This document shows positions 45,801 through 57,800 of a stretch of DNA of 64,000 nt, piece by piece. Both the position numbers and the translations under genes were made by a program. The stretch's first letter is position 1, and every line of letters begins with the position of its first letter. Below the pieces are notes generated by a model that had not been told where the DNA came from, ran no database searches, and was given only the letters and a program-made list of their open reading frames with translations. Source of the DNA: Scolanthus callimorphus (lineage: Eukaryota > Cnidaria > Anthozoa > Actiniaria > Edwardsiidae); contig CM066916.1 in NCBI GenBank assembly GCA_033964015.1, forward strand, positions 32,009,404 to 32,073,403. The letters are read 5' to 3'.

Positions 45801-48800
45801 AAAAATTTGACTTGTCAATGTGAAGTATTAAAAAGACCCATATATCCTGCTTTCAAGAGTGACTGTAGATCAGTCAGATTACACTGAACCACTATCAAAT
45901 TTGGTGGTCGCAAAGACAAATAACCGGCCAATGATCCCTACATAAAATTTGTACTCATATGTATGCCAGTTTGTCCGAGAATTAGTTCAAAATACGGCCA
46001 ATTTTGCTAAACTTTCGATTAAATATAAAGAGCGTTTTTCCTCGATTTTGAGTCTCTGCCTGTTTGCCATAAATACAGCGCCTGGCAACGATTGATACAA
46101 ATTGATTATTGACTATCCTCCGTTGATCACTACGCTAAGTTTAAGCTAGGTTGAGTGAAAACTCGCTGCTTACAGCATTTCTTGAGGGCATGGTATTTGG
46201 GTGAAAATTTGACTTGTCAATGTGAAGTATTAAAAAGACCCATGTATCGTGCTTTCAAGTATGGCTGTAAATAAGTCCTATTACACAGAAACTCCATCAA
46301 ATTTAGTGTACCTATAGACCAATACCTGTCAATGATTCCTCCGTAAAATGTGCGCTCATATGTATGCCAGTTTGTCCGATAATAAGTCCCGAACACAGCC
46401 AATTTTGCCAAAAATTCGAAATTAAAAGCGAGTTTTTCCTCAACTTTGCGTCTTTGTCTGTTGTCATCGATACAGCGCCTAGCAACGGGTGATACAAATT
46501 GATCAATTACTACCATTCGTTGATCATTACATTAAGTATGAGCTACGTTGAGTGAAAACTCGCTGCTTTACAGCATTTCTTGAAGGCGCGGTATTTGGGT
46601 AAAAATTTGACTTGTCAATGTGAAGTGCTAAAAAGACCCATATATCATGCTTTCAAGAATGACTTTAGATCAGTCAGATTACACTGAAACTCCATCAAAT
46701 GTAGTGTATCTATAGATTAATACCTGTCAATGATTCCCCCGTAAAATGTGCGCTCATATGTAAGCCAGTTTGTCCGATAATAAGTCCCGAACACGGCCAA
46801 TTTTGCGAAAATTTCGGAATAAAAAGAACGGTTTTCCTCGATTTTCAGTCTCTGTCTGTTGCCATAGATACAGCGCCTAGCAATGGGTTATACAGATTGA
46901 TCAATGACTATCATTCGTTGATCACTACACTAAGTTTGAACTACGTTGAGTGAAAATTTGCTGCTTTACAGCATTTCTTGAAGGCACAGTATTTGGGTGA
47001 AAATTTGACTTGTCAATGTGAAGTGCTAAAAAGACCCATATATCATGCTTTCAAGAATGACTTTAGATCAGTCAGATTACACTGAAACTCCATCAAATTT
47101 GGTGGTCGTAAAGACAAATAACCGGCAAATGATCCCTACGTAAAACTTGTGCTCATATTTATGCTAGTTTGTCCGAACACTACTTCAAAATATGGCCAAT
47201 TTTGCGAAAAGTTCGAAATAAAAAGAACGTTTTACTCGACTTTTAGTCTGTCTGTTGCCATAGATACAGCCCCTAGCAACGGGTGATACAATTTGAACAA
47301 TGACTACCATTAGTTGATCACTACACTAAGTTTAAGCTACGTTGAGCGAAAACTCGCTGCTTTACAGCATTTCTTAAAGGCATAGTATTTGGTCAATGTG
47401 ATGTATTAAAAAGACTCATATATCGTGTTTTCAAGTATGGCTGTAAATAAGTCCGATTACACTGAAACTCCATCAAATTTAGTGTACCTATAGACTAATA
47501 CCTGTCAATGATTCCCCCGTAAAAGTTGCGCTCATATGTATGCCAGTTTGTCGAATAATAAGTCCCGGACTTGGCCAATTTTGCTAAAAATTCGAAATTA
47601 AAAGCGCATTTTTCCTCAACTTTGTGTCTTAGTCTGTTGCCATCGATACTGCGCCTAGCAACGGGTGATACAATCTGATCAATGACTACCATTCGTTGAT
47701 CACTACACTAAGTTTAAGCTAGGTTGAGTGAAAACTCGCTGCTTTACAGCATTTCTTGAAGGCGCTGTATTTGGTTAAAAATTTGACTTGTCAAAGTGAG
47801 GTACCAAAAAGACCCATATAGCATACTTTCAAGAATAGCTGTAAATCAGTCAGATTACACTCAAATGACATCAAATTTAGTGTAGCTATAGACTGATATA
47901 CCTGTCAATGATTCCCACGTAAAATGTGCGCTCATATGTATGCCAGTTTGTCCGATAATAAGTCTCAAACACGGCCAATTTTGCTAAAAATAGAAATTAA
48001 AAGCGCATTTTTCCTCAACTTTGCGTCTTAGTCTGTTGCCATCGATACAGCGCCTAGCAACGGGTTATACAGATTGATCAATGACTATCATTCGTTGATC
48101 ACTACACTAAGTTTTTAACTACGTTGAGTGAAAACTCGCTGCTTTACAGCATTTCTTGAAGGCACAGTATTTGGGAGAAAATTTGACTTATCAATGTGAA
48201 GTATTAAAAAGACCCATATATCGTGCTTTCAAGAATGGCTGTACATAAGTCAGATTACAATCAAATGTCATCGAATTTAGTGTACCTATAGACTGATTTG
48301 TGGTATCCAGAATAAACAATAGGTAGAATCAGGCGAGAGGCCCGTTTTTCGCGCGTTCCAGTGATTGGTTCCTGAAATTAGTAGATATCCAACACCATTA
48401 TCACTGCGAAATTGAGAATAACATCGTCTGAGATTTAGTCGACGAGAACCGAAGAAAAGATATACTATATTGCAAACTTTTTACGAGTTTCCCACAAATG
48501 ACAGATATATGACAGAACAGGCTAAATATGTAATATGCAGAAGACAAACATTGGAGTTTACCATATTTGGGCGGTTCATCGATGTTATGAATATATAAAT
48601 AACTTAACTTTGGTCACGTGATCCACCAGCAAAGACATATTAAAAAAACTACTTGTCAAAAGATCAACAATGTATTGACCGTCGCAATGCAGATAAACTG
48701 CCACATTGCTGCTTCGTTCTACAAATGCTTTATTCCGAATTGGTCCCTCATGTCCACATTGCTTCGTTCTACAAATGTTTAATTCCCATGGGTCCCTCAC

Positions 48801-51800
48801 TTCCACATTGCTTCGTTGTACAAATGTTTAATTTTCATAGGTCCCTCACTTCCACATTGCTTCGTTCTACAAATGCTTTATTCCCAATTGGTCCCTCATG
48901 CCCACATTGCTTCGTTCTACAAATGTTTAATTCCCATGGGTCCCTCACTTCCACATTGCTTCGTTCTACAAATGTTTAATTTCCATCGGTCCCTCACTTC
49001 CACATTGCTTCGTTCTACAAATGTTTAATTCCCAAGGGTCCCTCACTTCCACATTGCTTCGTTCTACAATGTTTTATTTCCATAAGTCATTCATTTCCAC
49101 ATTGCTTCGTTCTACAAATGCTTTATTCCCACTTGGTCCCTCATTTCCACATTGCTTCGTCCTACAAAATGCTTACTTCCCAATTGGTCCCTCGTTTCCA
49201 GATTGCTTCGTTCTACAAATGCTTTATTCCCACTTGGTCCCTCATTTCCACATTGCTTCGTTCTACAAAATGCTTACTTCCCAATTGGTCCCTCATTTCC
49301 AGATTGCTTCGTTCTACAAATGCTTTATTCCCAATTGGTCACTCATTAACATTGCTTCGATTTACAATGTTTAATTTAATAGGGCCCTCATTTCCACATT
49401 GCTTCGTTCTACAAAGGTTTTATTTCCATAGGTCCCACATTTCCACATTGCTTCGTTCTATAATTGTTGTTAAAATAACATCTGTTAATATGACAATATC
49501 TTGGCATCCAATATAGAGAAGGGAGGTTATCTAAATAGATATCTAGTAGATTCTAATAACATAATATCAGATAATATCGCAATATCGTGGGGTTCAGCGT
49601 AGGAAAGGAGGGTATCTAAATAGATATCTAATAGATACTAATAAGATAATATCTGATAATATCACAATATCGTGGGGTCCAGCACAGGAAGGGAGGTAAT
49701 CTAGCTAGATATCTATTAGAATCTAAGGTGATAATATTTGATAATATCGCAATATCGTGGGGTCCAGCATAGGAAGGGAGGTAATCTAGTTAGATGTCTA
49801 TTAGAATCTAAGATGATAATATCTGATAATATCGCAATATCGTGAGGTACAGCATAGGAAGGGAGGTAATCTAGTTAGACATCTAATAGATTCTAAGATG
49901 ATAATATCTGATAATATCGCAATATCGTGGGGTCCAGCATAGGAAGGGAGGTAATCTAGTTAGATATCTACTAGAATCTAAGATGATAATATCTGATAAT
50001 ATCTCAATATCTTGGGGTCCAGCATAGGAGGGAGGTAATCTAGTTAGACATCTATTAGAATCTAAGATGATAATATCTGATAATATCGCAATATCGTGGG
50101 GTCCAGCATAGGAAGGGAGGTAATCTAGTTAGATGTCTATTAGAATCTAAGACTGATAATATCTGATAATATCGCAATATCGTGAGGTACAGCATAGGAA
50201 AGGAGGTAATCTAGTTAGACATCTATTAGAATCTAAGATGATAATATCTGATAATATCGCAATATCGTGGGGTCCAGCATAGGAAGAGAGGATACCTAAA
50301 TAGATATCTAATAGATTCTAAGATGATAATATCTGATAATATCGCAATATCGTGGGGTCCAGCATAGGAAGGGAGGTAATCTAGTTAGATATCTACTAGA
50401 ATCTAAGATGATAATATCTGATAATATCACAATATCGTGGGGTCAAGCACAGGAAGGGAGGTAATCTAGTTAGATATCTACTAGAATCTAAGATGATAAT
50501 ATCTGATAATATCTCAATATCTTGGGGTCCAGCATAGGAGGGAAGTAATCTAGTTAGACATCTATTAGAATCTAAGATGATAATATCTGATAATATCGCA
50601 ATATCGTGGGGTCCAGCATAGGAAGAGAGGATACCTAAATAGATATCTAATAGATTCTAATAAGATAATATCTGATAATATCACGATATCGAGGGGTCCA
50701 GCATAGGAAGGGAGGACAAGGTAAGATAGAATCTACTATACATCTAATAGACTCTAATATAATGATATTATCTAAATCTAAATATCAGTAATCCTATATA
50801 GTGCAGTTATCGCGCCATCCTCAACTTTTGGATCACCTTCATCTCTCTCCGTCGCGCCATCTTGAATTTCCCTCCTCGCACCAGTCTCCCTCAACAAACA
50901 AGAGGCGCGTGATTATATGTTCGTGGATATGAGACCCTGGTGAGCGAGTCTTTATTTTAGTCATCTAGAGCAGACTCGTACATAAGCTTGACCGTGTTGA
51001 ATTAAAACAACACATTGTATTTTATTGTGAAACAATAAGGAAAAGGGCACACTTCTGTTGAAAACTGCATGCATTTTTTTCCAGCACAAATACCCCTGGG
51101 TCATCTATTGTTATTGCGCGAGTTCTACGAGCGCATTCTAATCTCGTCGTGTGGGCTGGATGCTGTAGCGTTTTGAGCTGAGATGTCGGGGACTGAAATA
51201 GCCTCGACTTGATGTTGCGAACGACCAGATAAACTGGTTTGTGAGTTGTTTTATGACGTAATGTAATTTCCCGCTCACGTGTGCGGACAAATAAAACGAG
51301 TTCATGTTTGTTTCGTGCTTTCTCGATCTCCACCGTGGCTGGATTTTTGGATCTAGTGATTTGTTGACAATATACAAAAAGAAAACATGGACGAAGCTAC
51401 TTATCTGGACGTCAGGAGGCTGTTTAGTGCTGTATTTTCTAGTAAACAAACGATGAAATTTACGCGAGACAGAACTGTACAACCCACGTGTGTTCTGTCA
51501 ACATGACTGCTTTCAGAATCGTTGATCGAAACTTCTCTCAGTCTACAGTGAGATACTTGACCAATATATTGGCTACGAAAACTAGACACCGACTGCTTCA
51601 GCACAGATTTCTGGAATCTGTTCGACTTTGAACATAAATAATACGAATGGTTGACTATGTCTCATTACAGCGATTTGATTTCTGAACAAGTATGAAGAGT
51701 TCTGACGAACATTTCAGAATAGAAACAAGGTTGTTGCTATAGAATTTACTGAATTTACTCTAACAACTCAAGAATATTGGAGGTAATCAATGTTTCTGTA

Positions 51801-54800
51801 GATTGATACAGTAAACAAGTCAGGCTGAAATTTGATAGCTGTTTCATTAGAACCTTACAGTGTATATGCAAGTTGCTTGCTGTAGATCAGGTTAGCGGAA
51901 AAAGATTTAACCACGAGCGCACTTACTAATCTTCGATTACTTCTAGTTATATAGCTCGTGTTTATTCGATCAAAGCGCGCGCTCTGATTGGTTCTATCAT
52001 GGTCACGTGGCGGGCTACAAATCCAATGTAGCCCGCGCGGGCTACAATTAAAAAATTGTTGCCCGCGCGGGCGACATCGCTAGAGCGAGAAATTTCGGCG
52101 GATGATTTTTATGATTTTTACCGTATTTTCTTTTTGCTATATAATAAAACACTTAATGACTGCACTCTCGGGAAACAGCGAGTTTTGTTTTCCCTCGAAT
52201 CTCGATGTTTCCCTCGACTTCGTCTCGGGAAACAAAGAGATTCTCGGGAAAACAAAACTCGCTGTTTCCCTCGGAAGCAGTCATTAAGTGTATAATATAG
52301 TCTCCCGAGCAGCTTGATTACACTGAGCACTTTAATTCTAGATGTCTGTAGTAGCTGTAAGTCTGACATTGGGTTTTCTGTTTCTCTTGGAGGTTGCGAT
52401 ATCTGCGCAGTGTCCCTCGTACTTTGGCTTTGCCGCGGTGTGCCACAACCTACTGGTTTTAACCCCACCCACCCATCCCTAGAGAAACAGAGAGCATCAA
52501 TGGGAAGACTGCAGTACTTCATGAAACACATATCGATATGTAGTATCACTGAATTTTTTTATTCAAGTAGTTTAACTATTGTAGATGTTAACGAGCTAAA
52601 GGCAGGTTTACACTTGCGATTTTTGTTGCATTTGTCGCGGCGATTTTTCTCGCGCGGAGTTACAATTCCAACTCTCTAGTGTAAACGAGATGCAAATCCG
52701 GTGCGATTTCTGTGCTCTCTTTTCTTCAAATTTCATCAAGTTGCAAAGAGTTTCGAACATGTTTGAAATCTCCGCGACATCACGCGACAAAAATCGCGGC
52801 AGATCGCGCCGAGTTGCACCTAGTTTACATTAGTGATTTTGAGTTGACGCGTACGTACGAGAAAAATCGCCGGGAATCGCGCGACAAAAATTGCAGAAAA
52901 AGTAGCAAGTGTAAATGGGCCTTAAAACTGGAAGTCAGGTTCTGAGGTGAAGGTCAAAAGTGAAAATCGAATAATGGAACAATCTAAAATGAATGGGAAT
53001 AATTATTATGGAAATCAATATACACGCAGTGGCGGACCCAGGGGTGGTGCTTTGGGTGTTGACACACCCCCTTTTGTGATGCAAAAAATGGTTTTAAACG
53101 GTTTTAGCATCCCTAGTGACAAATCGGGCTCTTCAGTCCAAAAACGCACCCCCTTTTTCAAAAACCTGGATCCACCCCTGACACGCATGTCAAATTATTT
53201 GGATGAGTGGTATAAATTAGCAAATATGTAATTATGGATGTAATTATTTCTTGTATACTTTTAAGAACTGTTTTTTATTATTGATATTTATTGATGGATT
53301 TGTAAACGTTTTTAACAAGTTACCAGCCGGATTGGCTGGATTGGAGCTATTTAATTCATACCATTTCATGTGTCCATATTGGCATTGATTTTAGTTGGAC
53401 TTGTATATATCAAGTTCGGGCCATGTCCATGCATTAAAAAACCCACATAGCGATATACAAGCATGTTTATAATTGTGATATTATTCATATCGTTTGCATA
53501 ACATTATAACATGACCAATATTTTAATATTATTTCATAATCACATTGACATTTGATTCACCACATGGAGGCAAATTGTGTCGATTATCAGCATGCAAATT
53601 AATTATTATATTTTACACACAGCAATAGTAGAAAACAAAGATAGATAATCATTATTTGATTAAACATAGTAGATATCATAGTTTAGAATCACAGATGTAG
53701 TGAATTATTAATTTTCAATTACAGATGCCAGTACAGTAGTATTTAGAGATTTTTTAAAGTAGATGATTTTGCTAAGTAATTTAGAACTAGATAAAGATTA
53801 TTGTTTCAATTTTCATATCACATAAATTTATGCAATAAAATATATTTGACACCAAAAAATAAAGTTATTACTATCACTTATTGTGATTCTATAAATTCAT
53901 GTTCATTTGAAGCAGGCGACTTGCCTTAACCGAAATACATTGCTTATGTCTTTGTTAGATTTTCTCGCATATGTTAATGCGACAGAATGTTGAGCTTTTT
54001 TGTCGAGTCTCTGAACTCTGAGGGGCAAAATTACTGATGGTCTCAAAAATGGCGTTGAAGCATTGTATTACGGGCAAGGTGCGCCGTCAGGGGCTAGTTC
54101 TTTTATAGACACAGCTACCAAGCATACACTAGCGCACTGAGGGGCTGTGAGAGGATACCACATAATTCAGGGGGTGGGGCTCGCCCCGTTACGACAGCAA
54201 GTACCATCATGCAATGCGCGCATTGTCACAGACATCCCAAAGTGCACGCTGTACCCTTGTTAGCTGTTTATAAAAGAAGTAAAACAATTTTTAAGTATAT
54301 AGAAAACATGATGCGTTACCTTGGTACGGTCCCGTGCAAAAGTACTTGCGACATTGCTGTTGCGGTCTTGCGGGGCCTGGCGTGTCCAAGTCGTCTCATA
54401 TAAATTTCTCTTCGGGGTCATATTGGATTTTCGGCCCATTGGCGGCTGTTTTTGCACTCTTCCTTGTTTCGCGAGTAAACCCACAAGCTTAATGCTGCCA
54501 AAAAACCTTGCAATCTGATTGGCTACTGCGGCCGCTATGCGTTTTTTAACGATTAGACCGATTAGATGTGATTAGGCTGGAATGAAGATTATTTGAGCTC
54601 AGAAGCTGTTTCAATTGAATCAAGACAAAGTAACTCATAAGCGACAGCGTACTACTAAGAAGACATTGTGAATGCGCATTCACTGGCAATGGCCTATCAT
54701 TTTCACTCTTGGTTCGAGACTGATTTTTATTCGATTGTTTCACAACCAATAGGATTTACCCACAACAATAATCGGAAATTCGCCCTACAATGTATCCAAG

Positions 54801-57800
54801 AATGTTCCTGCTCGCCCGGCCATGAATTAATTCATATAGAGACCATCATGACCTACTTATATTCATTGTCTCTGCAGCCACACAGGTAACGTGCGCATTC
54901 TAGAAGTCAACCCGTCAGGACATTATATCAGGCTCTTCAACACATCGTCTCACAGGGTAAGCCATGCAATAGCTACGTTTACTTTCTGGTTGAGGAATGT
55001 GGAACATCAATTTCCGGGCTAAATTCCCGCCATTTTTGGCTTCTTCAATCGAAAACACATTAGTCTTTGACAGTTGAGCGTTCCCGCCGTGTCATGAGAG
55101 ACCGCCGTTAACAGGGAAAGTTGAGCGTGGTACCAATACGGTTATGTGAACGCGGATCGATCGATGCGTTTTCGATATCATCGAAAACGGAGCCAAACGA
55201 AAACCATTGTCGAACCAGTGCCCCCCGGCTCGTCACCTCGCGGGGGAGGCTAGGGAGGCTCTGTTGACACATGCGCGAGATGTGCGCAGCTTTCTGCGCA
55301 TGCCCCCTCAAATGGAGGTCCCTCAAATGGCATTCTCGAACCCAGAGCTCCCCGGCTCGTCAACCTCGCGATGGAGGCTCTGGTGCCAGCCACTGACGCA
55401 TGCGCGAGATTTAATACAGAGCCGCTGAGAGAAAGGCCTTTCTGCGCATGCTCCAACGCTCAACATCAGCCAATCAGCGAAGGTCCTCAAATGGATGTCC
55501 CCAGAGCCTCCCCTGCGAGCAGACGAGCCGGGGAGCTCTGGGTACGAGAATGCTCAAATGGATGACGAGAATAATGAGCTGTAACTTAGAAGGTCGCTTT
55601 TTCGTTCTTGTTTTTGAATCAGTATTGAATTGTGTAACATTTCGACGTAGGCTGAGCACGTCCTTTTTAACATCCTTTTTTGTTTCTACAGGACGAACAG
55701 ATTGGTGGCTACATGATTCAGCAGAACGTGGCAGGTCGGCCAGTAGATGTGTTCAGGTTCCCTCCCCGGACCACACTCAAGGCTCTTTCCCACGTGACGG
55801 TAACGCCCTCTTACTATACCCATAAAGTCACTTACTTTTAGAGTAGATTTCACTCGATCTATATCGAAATTTCAACAGCTACGAGCTCTATTACCTAGGA
55901 GCGTCATTCTAGGGAGCGAATTGGAAAATCAAGCAGGTCTGAAGTTATTTTGAGAACAGTAGATTTGCCGCTTGAATATACTTATCTGAACAAGCGTATG
56001 CTCTGAACAAAGCATTATACGCTTCCTGAATTCTAATAAGCTGAGCGAATGGGTGGTGTAAGCTTTGCGTTGAACTAACATAATCATACAGGCTTCATTT
56101 TCCAGTTTCGCTGTACACTGCCAGTGAAAACATGGGAGGTGGACGCTCCTAGTAATTGGCTCCTGACGCAAACTAAATGCAATTAGACTTTCAAAATGAA
56201 GCAACTCCAACAACTAACCAATGGCAGGGGTTTGGTCTTCCTGTTCATTCTGATTCATCTGAAATCCGCGTTAGCAAAGTTCTATACCCATAAAGTAACA
56301 ACCCATCTACCTCAGACAACTCTTAAAAGCTACGGCTTAACTAGGACACGTAGCGCGCAACATTTGTGTCCTGCATGTTTCCCTGAGTACAACTAAAAGG
56401 ACACATAGAAAATGTTGTTGTCTTGCAAAAACAAAGAAACATTTCTTTGTGTCCCGGCTACAAAATTTGTCGCGCGCAACAATGTTTCTCGCGTGGCTAA
56501 ACCGGGAAACATGAAAGAAACATGCCACGTCCGGTTACAATGTTGCGCGCTACATGTGTCCTGGTTTAGCCAGGGCTTTAAGAAACGATACATTTTGCTG
56601 TGACTTTGAAGGCGTCCAGAGATTTTGAGTACATTTGTACGATTTTCCAGCTAATACAGCTCGTCGAGGTTCGGTAGCGGGAGGTCGTGAGTTGCAACCT
56701 CTAGCCCTGCTGACCGAGAAAAGTTGTTGATTTGCTCTTCCAGAATCTGCCATGTGTTAAACACTTAGTTAGATCTAGTGGAAGGACAAGGCCCTTTCAT
56801 CAAAATGCGCAACGCCTAGCATGAATCATAGAACACTAAAGAACCACGGGGATGTTGCTAGGCAACCATATGGGCCATGACTAACGCTATACATATGAAA
56901 CAATCCCCAACCGAAAATTGTCGTCTTTCAACACCTCACGGCCAAAACCATATTTGGAATCATTTACCTTATAAGGAAGTGACAGGAGATCCTCTTTTGA
57001 TAAGAATTTCGGCAAATGTAGCAAGAAAACTGTGAAATTTTGAATGAAAACTTGCAGGAATCACAGAGACTCGAGTTCTCGATCTGTCCACCATCGTCCA
57101 CCATGGATTTTGGCTTGGTAACCACGCTAAAATAGCCCACAGCGAGCCCGCGCGACTCGACCCAGTCCTCCCAAGTGCATTCGGCAAAAACGACAATTAT
57201 TCAATGATATGACTGCGCATTTTATTGTCCGCTGTTTTCAGGTGTGGGCGGCTGGTAGCCTGGGCAGACACAATCCACCTTCGGACTTCCTGTGGAAAGA
57301 GCAACACAAGTGGGGAACTGGACCTGAATGCACAACGATCCTCTGCAAACCCAACGGACAGGTAAGAGATTTCCCTTTAAACGCGCCATTTTCATAAAGA
57401 GCAGAGCACTAAGACTACAAAACTAAATCTGATTAAAATCATGAACATCTGTGTAAAAGCAGAGAAGAAAAACATCAGCGAACAATGCGCGCACGAATGG
57501 TTGTAAGATCGCGTCGTTAGACTGGGGCGACCGGAAGTGTCTCAGGTTTGAGGCCTGAGACTACTTCCGGTCGCCCCAATCTCACAGCTCGCGCACGTTC
57601 ACCTTCCCTTTTCACTCATTCGTGCGCGCACGCTGGAGTTTTTTCTCCCCTGCTTTTACGCGGACGTTTATTTCCTGATAGCTTTGCGAAAAAAAGCAGG
57701 AAAAACCATCAAAACTTGCAGATACTCGAGAAACAACGTTCTCTTGGGCGCCATTTTGTTTTAGTTAGGGGAAGGGCCTGAGGCGAGATTTAAAATCCAC

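Noticed and set aside
46217..47692. Minus-strand frames in satellite 2
   Set aside because: They recur once per 395-bp unit and have no conserved domain.
48653..49516. Overlapping plus-strand frames up to 132 codons ([11 protein letters not shown] repeats)
   Set aside because: Every frame of the 58-bp satellite is open with similar peptides; this is a property of the repeat.
52102..52549. Frames on both strands around 52118-52549, one of 143 codons
   Set aside because: Most of the frame is a MITE with inverted ends; the remaining part has no domain.
55207..55825. Plus-strand frames of 64-125 codons
   Set aside because: They run through the MITE at 55331-55552; only 55692-55799 is a real exon, in the frame set by the IF gene.
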